Source of the DNA: Chenopodium formosanum
Lineage: Eukaryota > Streptophyta > Magnoliopsida > Caryophyllales > Amaranthaceae
Assembly: GCA_024500155.1 (NCBI GenBank)
Contig: CM044879.1
Span: forward strand, 4,417,501 to 4,481,500
Reading direction: 5' to 3'
Length of the DNA stretch: 64,000 bases
Numbering within the stretch: position 1 is the first letter of the stretch; each line of letters starts with the position of its first letter. The position numbers and the translations under genes are program-made. This document shows, one piece after another, positions 23,376 to 35,371 of the stretch. The notes beneath the pieces are model-generated. The model searched no databases, was not told where the DNA came from, and saw only the letters and a program-made list of their open reading frames with translations.

Positions 23376-24600
23376 GATCGGTCAAATTATCCGATCAAAT
23401 TACTATTACTGGAGTGCTTTATGTGCCGCATCTTAATTGCATTTACTTTCCGTTACTCAACTCAGTGATCAATTGAATGTTGTTGTCCAATTTAACTCAT
23501 ATATGTGTGCTATACAGGCCGACTGAAGCAGCTGATTGGAACGAGAATTAGGCGAGACGGACTATATTATTTTTTTGGCAAACCGGATGTGGTGCAACGT
23601 GTGTCTGTGGTAGAAGCTTCGTCAGATTTGGAGCTTTGGCATAGAAGAATGGGGCATCCTTCGGAGTATGTAGTTAAGTTGCTTCCGCATATTAGCAATA
23701 ATAAGAGTAGTTTAAATAAAGGTTGTGAAGTGTGTTTCCGTGCTAAACAACCTAGAGACAAATTTCCCTTGAGTGATAATAAAACTTCTAGAATTTTTGA
23801 GAAATTACATTGTGATCTATGGGGTCCATATCGACATGTTTCGTCATGTGGAGCTCGTTATTTTTTAACTATTGTTGATGATTATTCAAGAGCTGTGTGG
23901 ATTTATTTGTTGATTGATAAAACTGAGGTGTTTAAGATGTTTATGGCTTTTGTTGCTATGGTTGAGAGACAATTTAGTCAAACAATTAAAATCGTTCAAA
24001 GTGACAATGGAACCGAATTTAATTGCTTGATTGATTTTTTTATTGCTACTGGCATTCTTTTTCAAACCTCGTGTGTGGGAACTCCTCAACAAAATGGGAG
24101 AGTGGAGCGAAAACATAAACATATTCTTAATGTCGGGAGAGCCTTGAGATTTCAAGCAAATTTGCCTATTTCTTTTTGGGGTGAATGTGTGTTAGCCGCA
24201 GCTCACTTAATAAACCGAACTCCTACACCTTTACTTCACAATAAAACCCCATTCGAAATTCTTTTCAATAAATCACCTTCCTTTGATGCTATTCGAACCT
24301 TTGGATGCTTGTGTTTTGCTCATAATCAAAAGACTAAGGGAGATAAATTTGCTAGTAGAAGTCGGAAGTGTGTATTTTTTGGGTATCCTTTTGGGAAGAA
24401 AGGTTGGAGGTTGTATGATCTTGAAACTAGAGAATTTTTTGTGTCTCGTGATGTAAAATTTGTGGAAGATGTATTTCCTTTTGGGTGTCCGGATGACATT
24501 AATATTGATGTGAGTATGCATGATATGTCGGATAATGTTCATAGTGATTTTGCAGAAATTTTTGTGGAAGAGGAAGCATGGGATGTTCACGAGGCAGCCC
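23376..24600 (+). pseudogene. Copia protease end and integrase (frameshifted)
   Basis: After the solo LTR the protease-side frame continues (SVKLSDQITITGVLYVPHLN), then the frame changes before 23540. The integrase shows the HHCC zinc finger (WHRRMGHPS ... CEVCFRAK) and the DDE residues: D in LHCDLWGPY, D in QSDNGTEF, E in QQNGRVERKH. The C-terminal part (KCVFFGYPFGKKGWRLYD) is also typical. The frame is lost again after about 24590, near a G7 run at 24642. Confidence 0.88.
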
Positions 24601-24639
24601 ACTCCACACCCACCTTGCGCGGCATGATGGTGTTGGCCA

Positions 24640-26644
24640 CAGGGGGGGTGTGCAGTCCCCTGCCAAGGCCTCACAGCAGCCAGCAGCTGCTCATGATGCT
24701 CACGCATCACAGCCGCAGCAAGCTGCTGGCCATGATGCTCACGCATCACAGCAGCAGCAAGCTGCTGGGCTGGATGCTACTCCCTCGAGCAGTGCCATGG
24801 GGGATGGCGAGGCAACCCATGGCAGCAGCAGCACAGAGCCACAGCCACGGCAGCACACCGAAGACACTAACCCCACTTCAACCGTACCCCAGCAACCAGA
24901 TTTGGGGCGCGGATTTCGGGAAAAATACCGATCAGTTTTACTCCGAGATTTTGTCACTCACACGGTTTTTGCCAATAGTCCGTCTCCGTCTTCCAATTAG
25001 TCTTCAGGTACTCCGTATCCCCTAGCACATTATATACATTGTGACAATTTTTCTATGAGTTATCGAAAGTTTATTGCAGCGGTTGTTCAAACCAAAGATC
25101 CGACAAGTTTCAAAGAGGCTATGCAATCTGAAGGATGGCGTAAGTCAATGAATGAAGAAATACGGGCCTTAGAGAACAATGGTACATGGACTTTGGAGCC
25201 TCTTCCTCCGGGTAAAAAGGCTCTAGGGAGTCAATGGGTCTACAAGACCAAATTTCTTTCTAATGGAGAGGTCGAGCGCCTCAAATCTCGTTTGGTGGTC
25301 TTTGGAAATCATCAAAAAGCAGGTGTAGATTATGATGAGACATTTGCTCCAGTTGCTAAAATGACAACGGTTCGCACTGTTCTTGCTATTGCGGCTGCTA
25401 AGAATTGGGAGATTCATCAAATGGATGTTCACAATGCTTTTCTTCATGGAGACTTAGATGAAGAGGTTTATATGAAATTGCCCCCTGGTTTTCAGTGTTC
25501 GGATCCTACTTTGGTTTGCCGATTGAGGAAGTCACTCTACGGTTTAAAGCAAGCACCTCGATGTTGGTTTGCTAAGCTCACCACAGCCTTAAAACAGTAC
25601 GGTTTCAAACAATCTTACTCTGATTACTCTTTATTCACTTACACTACTCGTGATACTCAGATTACAGTTTTGGTTTATGTTGATGACTTGATTATATCTG
25701 GGAATGATTCCGTTGCTTTGTCTGTTTTTAAGGCCTATTTGTGTGATTGTTTTAAGATGAAGGATCTAGGTCCTTTAAAGTAGTTTTTGGGGATCGAAGT
25801 GGCTCGTAGTTCTGCAGGTTTATTTTTATGTCAGCGCAAATATACGCTGGATATTATTTATAAGACAGGTTTATTGGGTGCGAAGCCTAGTGGTTTTCCC
25901 ATGGAGCAAAACCACAAGTTAGGTTTGGCAACAGGCGCATTTCTTTCTGATCCAGAATCTTACAGGCGACTCGTTGGTCGTTTGATTTATCTGACTGTCA
26001 CGCGTCCTGATCTGGCGTATTCAGTATATATTCTGTCTCAGTTTATGCAGCAACCTCGTAGTGAACACTGGGATGCAGCGATGAGGGTGGTTCGGTATTT
26101 GAAAGGGACTCCTGGACAAGGTATTTTATTAAGCTCCGATTGTGACTTGAATCTGCAGGGCTGGTGTGATTCGGGTTGGGCGGCTTGTCCGCTGACTCGT
26201 CGATCTTTGTCCGGTTGGCTAGTTTTCCTAGGAAAGTCTCCCATTTCATGGAAAACAAAGAAGCAACCCACTGTTTCTTTCTCTTCTTCCGAGGCTGAGT
26301 ATAGGTCTATGTCATCATGTTCTAAGGAATTAAAATGGGTGAAAGGCTTGTTGTTAAGCCTTGGGGTTCAACATCCAAAGGCAATTAAGTTGTTCTGTGA
26401 TAATGAAGCTGCTTTGCATATTGCAAAGAATCCGGTTTTCCATGAACGAACAAAGCACATTGAGATTGATTGTCATTTTGTTCGTGATGCTATTACCGAT
26501 GGTTGGTTGTCTACATCTCATGTTTCGACGTCTTCACAGCTTGCTGACATTTTTACAAAGGCACTTGGGAAAGCACAGTTTGATTATCTTCTCTCCAGTT
26601 GGGCATTTTTGATCCCCATGCTCCAACTTGAGGGGGGGTATTGA
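24640..26644 (+). pseudogene. Copia reverse transcriptase and RNase H (two in-frame stops)
   Basis: Linker rich in Ala/Gln/His repeats (HDAHASQPQQAAG twice), then LRDFVTHTV, a TAG at 24998, the RT domain (LENNGTWTLE, GSQWVYKTKF, the active-site YVDD in LVYVDDLIIS), a TAG at 25781, then LGIEVARS and RNase H (D in GWCDSGWA, E in SSSEAEYRS, D in FCDNEAALH). The stop TGA at 26642 overlaps the 3' LTR start. Confidence 0.9.
26630..26638 (+). promoter_or_regulatory. polypurine tract
   Basis: GAGGGGGGG immediately precedes the 3' LTR, the expected position for plus-strand priming. Confidence 0.85.
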
Positions 26645-26809
26645 GATATTATCGGATGCTAAAAGATTTGATAGAATATTTCCTTATATTTATCTTCTCT
26701 ATTTCAGTTAATTTCCCGATCTTTGTAAACTCTATATATTCCTGATTATTATCAATGAGAAAGCAGGCTATTCTACTCTAATTATTTTCCAATTTACTCT
26801 AATTTATCA
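26639..26809 (+). repeat. 3' LTR of the Copia element
   Basis: 171 bp, one substitution relative to the 5' LTR, same TA...CA termini, followed by the target duplication ACTGT. Confidence 0.92.
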
Positions 26810-26814
26810 ACTGT

Positions 26815-27848
26815 CCACCTACGGAAAAGGGCTATATGCAATGTTTGCATATAGAATGACAATGTAGTAATAAAGTTGAAGTTGTAGTGGGAGTATAAAG
26901 TATTATTTAATAGGTAAACTAGTGTGTGGCCCGGCGATGCCCCGGATTGCTAGTTTGTATTTGTTTAATTTGCTAATTAAATTCGACCGTCTAGATAGTA
27001 AGACTTGTTGGTTTTGAGTTTAAGTCTTGCTATAAACATTTTAAAGTTGTCAAACTCAATCATTACATAATGGAAACAAATAGTATAATAAGACACAAAT
27101 TAACTTATCTAAGTTAACTATAATTTTGTTGGATAGAAAAACACTATTAATAAATGGCTAAGATGGTAAGATTCTTAACTTAAGACATTTTGGTCTTGAG
27201 TTCTACTACTGACATAATGGTACAAGATATAATAGTACTACTACTGATATAATGGTACAATATACATGTATAATAGTACAAAAAATGTACCACTATAACT
27301 ATAAAAAGTATCATTCTAGATGTAATAGAGAGAAGTAGGAATGTAATTTAGGAACGAAGGAGTATTAAGTACTCCGTACATAGTTTTATGAAGGGAGTTT
27401 GTAACTTACGACTATACAAGTAATTAATTAAAGAGGATGTGTTCCTAAAAAGAAGACTCGCGTTTTCTTATATGGAAGGTGGTCCATAATTTAATGCAGA
27501 TTCTACTACATGGCTCCCCCACAATGCAAGTCCCAAAACAGTGGCAGGGGCAGCTGAGTTGGTCCTAACTGTGATTTCTGTACAATGTATGAGTCCGACA
27601 CAACAACTTCTCAGGAAATTTATTGCGTATGTATGTCATATGAACCAATGCCAATTATTTAAATTTCTTAATTCCATTGCAATACTTCACCAATCACCAC
27701 TCCCCGCCCCCGGTATAATATGATCGAGTAGAAGATGAATTCTGATTTGCACCGACTCATTCTAGCTGCTGTTGGTACGCTACTAGCCTACTAGTATCTT
27801 CCTAGGGATGGGTTGAACGATGGACAATAGAGAATATTTACGAGTGCT
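26815..27848. other. intergenic with a Helitron-like end, no gene seen
   Basis: AT-rich. Variants of ATAATGGTACAA and ATAATAGTAC recur at 27215-27285. Otherwise nothing recognisable. Confidence 0.5.
26919..26945 (-). mobile_element. Helitron-like 3' terminus (CTAG end plus GC hairpin)
   Basis: Read on the minus strand, CCGGGGCATCGCCGGG (GC-rich hairpin) is followed by CCACACA and CTAG then T, the standard Helitron 3' arrangement (hairpin about 7 bases before CTRR, target T). The body would extend to the right; no 5' TC end identified. Confidence 0.35.
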
Positions 27849-27851
27849 CTA

Positions 27852-28164
27852 GGTGTTGTTTGGTTGGCTTTTAAAAATGTGGGCAATGAGAATTCATGGG
27901 AATTTGCAAATGGGTAGTTGTTTGGTTAATCATAAAAAGTGAAAATGGAGAAATTGGAAATTCATGGAAATTTTGACTTCTCACAAAACATGCGAAGTTA
28001 ATTACCCATCTCTCCTTTGTCACTCCAAATTCCCATGAATTTTAAATTCCCTTATGACAACCAAACAACTTAATACCAATTCCTAGGAATTGTTTGAAGG
28101 AAATAAATTCTCATAAAATACAAATTACCATAGGAATTTAATTCCTATGTTAACCAAACAAGCC
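27852..28164. mobile_element. MITE with TTGTTTGGTT termini, CTA target duplication
   Basis: Left end GGTGTTGTTTGGTTGGC and right end TTAACCAAACAAGCC are imperfect inverted repeats, flanked by CTA on both sides (27849-27851, 28165-28167). The subterminal GGAATT/AATTCC motifs also mirror each other. Probably PIF/Harbinger-related. Confidence 0.55.
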
Positions 28165-28385
28165 CTAAGTTGTCTTTGAAAACCGTACGTGATGTTAGAT
28201 ATTCTCATCCAATTAAGGAGATTTACAAATTAAAATCAATCAGTTGAGCTAGATAAGGCAAATTATGATCTGTGCATATTTACTCTGAATTAACAGTGAT
28301 GAATTTGAAAGTTTACGCATCTCATATTCGTTTGCTCATATACTTACTTATTTAAGGCAATTCCCTAAAAAAAAATACTTACTTA

Positions 28386-28552
28386 GGGTATGTTCTGATT
28401 GACTGAACTGAGCTGAAGTGAACTGAACTGAATTTATTGGAGCTGAACTGAACTAAATATTTTATGAGAGAAGGAAATTAAAATAAGAATTGAACTGAAC
28501 TGAACTTATTGGAGCTGAACTGAACTGAAAATTAGCTGAAGAGAACAGGCCC
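28386..28552. mobile_element. Tourist-like MITE, copy C
   Basis: GGGTATGTTCTGATTGACTG at the left and GAAGAGAACAGGCCC at the right; the interior repeats GAACTGAACTGAA (opposite orientation to copy A). TTA precedes it, but the right flank no longer matches. Confidence 0.65.
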
Positions 28553-30174
28553 AGTGAGTTAGTGCAGTAAAGTCAATTATATGACTTACATTAACTTCTT
28601 ATTGACTGTTGACACTATATTATATAGTAAAATATCACAAGTATGTAATTAGAGAAGGAATTTACATGCATGGAAAAATAATGGTTATAAAGAACAAAAA
28701 ATTGATGAATTGAAGAGTGATTAAATAAATCAACCTAATGTCAGTGTATAAGTTCATATAAGCTAAGATCCTAAGATCAACTAAATAGATAGCACCCTTA
28801 AATTAGAATAAAAAGTACATATTTAAAACATCCTAATTAAATAAATTGTACTTCAATCTTTTTTTGTTGGAGGAGTAGCATTTTGCATGTGTGAAGTACA
28901 TGCATGTTTGATTAATTGTATCTCTAATTAATTATAAACTAACTCAATTTATGTATATTTAATTTTGAATATCATATATTAAAACAAATCTAACAAGATT
29001 GTTCGCGGATATTTTCGTTTTGTATGTAATTAACAATAGACGGTCAATTTTTTTATTTTTATTATATATATATTTTTTTACACTTTTAATTTGACCCGTG
29101 AATTGTACGTGAAACGGAAGTAATATTTGCTACTTGTATACAAGTGAATGAGTGAATAACAGCATAAAGAATATTTGATCACCCTCTTTCATCACTTTGA
29201 TCGCTTGCTGACGATTAGAAAAAAAATTTTGAATGACACTTTAATCTATTTTATCGTTTTTTTTTTCCAAGTGTTTAGAGAGCTACAAAGATGGGTGATG
29301 AGAATCGATCTTGATCTCAGGATTTCTTGTAATTGGGAGGATATATCTCTAAGTCTCTAACCACTTAGTTGTATGAGTACCCTCATTTTATACATAAGGA
29401 GGGTAACCTTATATCGTTTATAAGAGTAATAATAAATCATTATACAAGTAACATTAATTAATTATAATTTTTTTTTTTTTTTTTTTTTTTTAGCAAAAGC
29501 TATTTTATTTGTTCATTCATGTTAGTGCTCCTTTTTGTTTTGACTAAATAATACTCTGTACTCCATAACACTATTTATTTATTTATGAGAGTAACCTCAT
29601 CATTTTAGTATTGGCTACACGGCTCCACACCATCAAGTAATGGTGTAACTGGCCTCATGTAAAATTTGAGTTTAAGTGGCTATGTAGGTACTCCGTACTT
29701 AGATATGGGGAAAAATGGGTTAGTGAATGACTGCCCTAAAAAAAAAGAAATTTTTGACGGTATACTAGCTTATGGGGTCATGTCTTGTAAAGGAGACCCT
29801 TTTCATTGATAATATGTTTTCTCTATTCAATCATCGTCAAGGCCCGCCTTCCAGATTCGTCCTTTACTTTATACTAGATTAAATTTCGTATATTTGAAAG
29901 GTTGTTACACAAATTATGATGTAGATGAATTTATATATAAAAAAAGTATAAAATATAACAAATCAACATCAATTAGTAAAAATTATGAATTATATTAAAA
30001 CTATAAAAAACAAACAAGTAATGACAAGACAATCTTATTTAAGAATTTGTTAAATATGGAGTATATTTGTCATCATCACATCTACCAATCTACACATTAT
30101 ATAAGTTATTCACTGTAAATAGATACGAAAGAAATTTAACCAAGTGTTATTGCACAAACTTTATCTATATATTT
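28553..30174. other. intergenic, no gene seen
   Basis: AT-rich, with a T23 tract near 29469-29491. Short ORFs (for example 29175-29360) have no recognisable content. Confidence 0.5.
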
Positions 30175-30281
30175 GGGCATGTTCACTTCAGCTTAATTTC
30201 AGTTCAGTTCAATTCAATTCCCAATTTCCTTTTTTCATAAGATATTCAGTTCAACTCAGTTCAGTAATTGTGAACAGGCCC
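30175..30281. mobile_element. Tourist-like MITE, copy D (107 bp, shortened)
   Basis: Starts GGGCATGTTCACTTCAGC and ends TGTGAACAGGCCC; CAGTTCAGTT motifs inside. Flanking trinucleotides ATT/TTC no longer match. Confidence 0.6.
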
Positions 30282-30603
30282 TTCACAGGTCCAAATTGCC
30301 TATTAAAATTCTCGAATTTGAATTTTTTTTTTTAAAAAACGCTTTAATTCCTCTTTTAATTAGAAGAGAAGCTATACTGAAATATTGAATTGGCTTTTCT
30401 CTCCCTATATCATCTACCTCAATTACACTAATCAACACTTGAAAAGTAATAAAGGAGAGATATGACAATCTCCAATTTCGTGTAAGGCAAGTACAAGGTC
30501 ACAACACTCATAAGATGAGTTTCTTATCATCACCTCCATCAACTTTGTTTGGTTTGGATCGGAAATCCTCCATTTGATAGAGTATTTAAGTGTATAAAAT
30601 TTA

Positions 30604-30765
30604 GGTAAATTTGTAAATTACCACCCAAAAAGAGGTCCAGTTTTGAAATTACCACCCATTTAAAACTTTATTTTAAATAACCACCCATTAAATTAAAAAA
30701 AACTTTCAGATTACCACCCATTTTGATTTTCCGGTGGAAAATCCGTTTGAGGGGCCCACCCTATT
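30604..30765. repeat. left TIR of MULE 1
   Basis: Begins GGTAAATTTGTAAATTACC and contains AAAAAGAGGTCCAG and CCGGTGGAAAATCCG. The right TIR repeats it in reverse complement with few differences, diverging after GGGGCCCAC. Confidence 0.92.
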
Positions 30766-31080
30766 AACTTCCCTCCCTTTTTTTTCTTCTTTTCTTCGAC
30801 CTAACTCCCTGACTGTTCCATTAACCACATAACACAACTTCTCTCTCCAATTTCCTCACTGAAATCATCTAAATCCATCAATTTTTCCCTCTTTCTTCCT
30901 TTATTTCTCTGTCAAATCCTCAACCACTCCTATACAATTGAGTCAAAACCCTAATTCTGAGGTTTTTTCCTGGAAATTGAATGCGTTTGGTGGACTTGCA
31001 TGTACTGGTAAAGTCGCCATCTTGAAGTGATCTGGGGACCATAAGCGTGATTTTGAAGCTCCTGGGTACTGCTGATGTCA
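30766..31080 (+). promoter_or_regulatory. 5' leader/promoter region of the MULE 1 transposase gene
   Basis: CT-rich sequence with many short pyrimidine runs between the left TIR and the first ATG. It probably holds the transcription start; I see no definite TATA box. Confidence 0.35.
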
Positions 31081-33561
31081 ATGGCGACTACTGAGGTAAG
31101 CAATTTTGACCCTATTCAATTGAATTTTGTATATGTATGTTGTTGATGGTATAATTGCAATTATGCGAAAAATTAGGGTTAAATGTGTAATGGGTTATCT
31201 TCACAATTGTTTATTATTGCAATTTGAACTGTAATTGTTGTTTGATTGGGTGTTTATTATTGTTTAATTATGCCACATGTGTTGAATTGAATAAACTATG
31301 GTATTGTGTGGGTGAACTGTAGACTACCAAGTATGGTTTATTCATTAGTGGCTTATTAATATGAACAGGTACTAGGTAAACAGGAATGTTTGGATGTTAA
31401 GGTTAGATTAGGTGGGGGGTTTGTGAAAAAAAAATTAAAGGGAAGGAATATGGTTGTGTATGAAGGAGGATGGGAGTTTTGGAGGTATGGATGTAAAGTG
31501 AGTGACTTGTCAGTGAGCTTTCTCAGAGAGTGTTGCATTTGGGGTTTTGTTAAACTAGATTTGCATGTGCCTAGTGTGTGGAATATTTGGTATAAAAAAA
31601 GGGAAAGCTTTGGTCAAATGGCAAAAGGGAAATTGTGAATGAAGAGGAAGTCAAGGGCTTTTTAGAGACCAAAAGTAAGGATGGGTTTGTTGTACTTTAC
31701 TGTACAAGCCAAGACCAGTTTAGGGTTGTAACTGAAGAACCTAACACTGTTCTGCCTACCCAAAATAGTTAAAACAATGAATCCAAGCCCACTGAAATTA
31801 GAAGAAGCCCTAGGTTTAAACAGCAAACAAATAAGGGGGTGACTGAGGGAGAGGAAGCTGCTGATAAGGTTGGAGATAGGGTTCCAACAGATAGTGTTAA
31901 AGGGAAGGGGAAGCAAGGTGAGCAGGAAGGGACTTCCAGGGGGAAGAAAGTGAAGGGAAAATCCAAGGGAAAGAGGAAGAAGACAAAGAGAAAGCTTGAG
32001 CTTGAATCAGTTAGTGGATCTGATTCTTCTGATTGTGAGGGGACTGATATAGATTGGGGAGCAGGGGAAGAGGAGTGTGATGATGAGGGAGTAGAAGAGG
32101 CAAGGCAGGTGGAGGTTAGTGGGAGGCAAATTTTGGAAGAAGTGAATGATAGTTTGAAGGATGTGCAAGACAAAGAAGAACAACAAGTGTTCTTGGAAAG
32201 TCAGCTGCTACAGAATGAGGTAACTTTGCAAAGAGAGTTCACCTCTGACTCTGAGGAATTGGATAGTCCAAGAGGGTCTGATGATGAGCATGATAACAGC
32301 CCTTGGTTCCATGCTACAACAGACTTCAGCAAACCAATTCAATTGGTGAAGTACCAGAAGTTTATCAACAACAATGTGGTGAGGAAAGCTCTGAGGGTTC
32401 ATGCCATTGAGAACAGGTATGAATATTGGTATTTACATAATGACAGTAGCAAGATCACTATACAATGTAGCAAGAGGTGTCAATGTAAATGGAATCCCAA
32501 AAAATGTAGACTTCCTAGTTGTACTTGTGTAGGGGGTAGGAGATGTCACTTTAAGGTGGTTGTTAGGAGGTCTGTGAACCAGGATTTTTGGCAGATTAAG
32601 AGCTTAAATTTGAAGCATAACTGTCTAAGAGTTAGGAGCAATCACAACTTAACTGTTGAGTACTTAGCTGAGAAGTACATTGAGGAGTTCAGATCAGATC
32701 CTTTGTGGAAAATTAAAGGTTTCAGCAGGAAGGTTTTGGGGGACCTTGGGATTGAAATAACATACAGTAAAGCTTGGATGGCAAGGGCTAGGGCTAAACT
32801 GAAGATCTATGGCTCAACATCAGAACAATATGCTCGAGTTTGGGACTATGGGAAGGCTGTTCTCAAGTATAACCCTGGATCTGGTTGTGTAGTAATGGTT
32901 GAGGGAGTGGAGAGGCCTGAACCTCCTATGTTTTTGAGGATGTATATATGTCTTGCACCTTTAGCCAAAGGGTTTTTATCAGGCTGCAGACCATTAATTG
33001 GGCTTGATGGCACTCATCTTAAGGGTCCATACCCAGGGCAGATCCTAGTAGCAGTTGGTAAGGATGGTAATAACAACATTTACCCTATTGCCTGGGCTAC
33101 AGTTGAGATTGAGAACAAGGAAACATGGATCTTTTTTCTTGAGTGTTTGATGGGAACACTTAAGGATGAAGAAGGAGGGCTTGGCTACACTTTTATGTCT
33201 GATAGACAAAAGGTAACCCTACACTTTTATGTCTGATAGACACTTTTATGTCTGCACTTTAACTAACTTATTTTGTTGATTTGTGAACAGGGCCTGCTAG
33301 AAGCTTTGAATCAAGTTGTACCAAATGCTGAAACTAGGTATTGTGTGAGGCATATATGGGCTAACTTCAAGCTTCAATTCAGTGGCTCTACATTTAAGGA
33401 GCTATTTTGGTCAGCAGCAAGAGCAACTACCTTGGTAAGCCTAACTTGAACCTGTTCTTTTTATTTTACTATATTTGATATGTCTTGATTGTTTTTTTTT
33501 ATTTTTTGCACTGCTGTTAGTAAGTCCTGCTGTCAATAATGTAGGTTTGTTTGATATGTCT

Positions 33562-33614
<53 letters not shown>

Positions 33615-34766
33615 ACTCCACATGTTAGTTTGATTTTGAAGTTGCCATGGAATCCATTAAGTTCTTGTCTGAGGAGGCATATGAATACCTTGCTGACATC
33701 CCTCCTAAGCACTGGTCTAGGCATGCATTTAGCTCCTTTCCAAAGTCAAACATGCTTTTGAACAATGTTTGTGAGACCTTCAATGCTGTGATAAAAGAAG
33801 CTAGGGATAAGCCTATTTTGACACAAATGGAGTGGCTTAGGAGGTATATGATGAAAAGGAATCATGACAAGTGGGAGTGTTATCAGAAAATGGAGGGCAA
33901 GGTTACTCCATATGTGAAAAAAACATTTAAAAGAATTGAACCAGTTGCAAGGCATTGCATTGTGCAAGTATCTAGGGATGATGCATATGAGGTTGAACTG
34001 AACTCTGATCTAGTTACAGTTGACCTAAGTAAAGGGACATGTGCCTGCTATCATTGGGAGCTGACAGGTATCCCTTGTGTCCATGCATATGCATGCATCA
34101 TGGACAAGAGAGTAGACCCTGAAGATTATGTGGACAGTGCATATGCTGTGGACACCTATATGTTGGCTTATAGGTTTGAAGTACAACCAATGCCTGGCCC
34201 ACACCATTGGGACAAGGTCAAGCTCAGAGCACCTATGCCACCAGCCATCAAGATCCAGCCTGGAAGACCTAAATCTAAGAAAAGAAAGCTGGAGCAGGGA
34301 GAGGAGGGTGCCCAAAGCCAAACTGTGCAGAAGCTTGTGAAAAGGAGGAGTACCTGCAAGAACTGTGGGCAGCAAGGTCACTATGCAAAAACTTGCAAGA
34401 ACCCTACAGTTACTCCAGTAGTAGTTTCTTCACCAAAAAAAGGAGGAGGTAGACCCCAATCTGACAGTGACTGGGTGAAAGAACAAAGAAAGAAGAAAGA
34501 GCAGAGAGCATTGCAGAAGGTAACACTCAAAGCAAAGCGGATTTTTTTTTTTTTTTTTTTTTTAGTACTTACCTGATCCCTTGTTTCTGACTACTCTTGT
34601 ATGCCAAATTTAGGAAAGTGCACTAGGTGCTACTGCTGGACCTAACAACATTGGGAACAGGACATTCCCTCAAGAGCAATACAGGAAGGAGCAGCAGCAG
34701 AAAGCACAACAGAAGCAACAGCAACAACAACAACAACAGGAGCAACAAAGTCAGCAGAGTCACTAG
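31081..34766 (+). pseudogene. MULE 1 transposase (mudrA-like), frameshift plus one stop
   Basis: Exons 31081-31095, 31369-33212, 33291-33434, 33629-34519 and 34614-34766 (TAG), all GT-AG. Order: PB1-like N-terminal domain (VKVRLGGGFV, VVYEGGWEFW), a Lys/Glu-rich linker, MuDR-type zinc region (ITIQCSKRCQCKW, CHFKVVVRR), the MULE catalytic core (D in LIGLDGTHLKG; D in FMSDRQKG, split by an intron), SWIM zinc finger (CACYHWELTGIPCVHAYA), a zinc knuckle (CKNCGQQGHYAKTC) and a Gln-rich tail. Two defects: a frame change at the A7 run 31594-31600, and a TAA at 31770-31772. The intron 33435-33628 carries a T run of about 46. Transposases of this type bind the TIRs and cut and paste the element. Confidence 0.88.
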
Positions 34767-35371
34767 CAAGAACCTTTAAGTCAACCAAGCCAAGCCTCAA
34801 CAACTACCTATGCTAACACTGTTCCAACTTCAATGAAATACAAGATTTAAGGTGGTACCAATTAGAAGGTGTTAGTGTTAGTTTGTCATATTTTGGATAG
34901 TATGTAATTAGAAGGTGGTAGTGTTAGGCTGTGATTTGTGACTTCTGTAAACTTGGATGATGTCTCAATGAAATTGACAGTTTGGTTTGGACAAAATTTG
35001 CCCTCATTTTGCTGCAACTGTGTTAATGAAATTGTGGTGGGCCCCTATTCTATTTCCTTTATGGTGGGCCCTTTATTTCATTTTGTTTTTTTTTATTTTC
35101 AGAAAAGCATCAGCAAATTTGGTGGGCCCTGCATTTCTTTTTTTTTTTTCTTTATTTCCTACAGAAAGCTTCACCACATATGGTGGGGCCTTTTTTTCCT
35201 TCAAAAACATCACCAAATTTGTTCAATGCATTACTACTACTTCAGCCAAATAAAAAGCATCAGCAAACATAACACATAAGCCAAATACACCAAAAACAGT
35301 TGTTCATTCCATTACTAAAATAACAAGTTCAACATTACAATAAAAAAACTACTACAACAACTACACCTCCC
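34767..35371. other. convergence zone between the MULE 1 genes
   Basis: Contains the 3' UTRs of two converging transcripts. GGTGGGCC recurs four times (about 35036-35190), alternating with poly-T tracts. No ORF with support. Confidence 0.5.

Larger units (their letters stand above)
20004..26809 (+). mobile_element. Ty1/Copia retrotransposon, near-identical LTRs, degenerate coding region
   Basis: The element is bounded by 171-bp LTRs and a perfect 5-bp target duplication ACTGT (19999-20003, 26810-26814). Order gag, protease, integrase, reverse transcriptase, RNase H is that of Copia elements. The LTRs differ at one base (CTATAAATT versus CTATATATT). The coding region has in-frame TAG codons at 20656, 24998 and 25781, at least two frame changes (23440-23540 and 24590-24680), and a 1.9-kb solo LTR inside the protease/integrase region. 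It cannot encode a complete polyprotein. Confidence 0.93.

Noticed and set aside
24273..24749. 158-codon minus ORF in the Copia integrase region
   Set aside because: Opposite strand of integrase and of the Gln/Ala/His repeat linker; no domain.
31769..32173. 134-codon minus ORF rich in Ser/Phe/Pro
   Set aside because: Antisense of the Lys/Glu-rich linker of the MULE 1 transposase.
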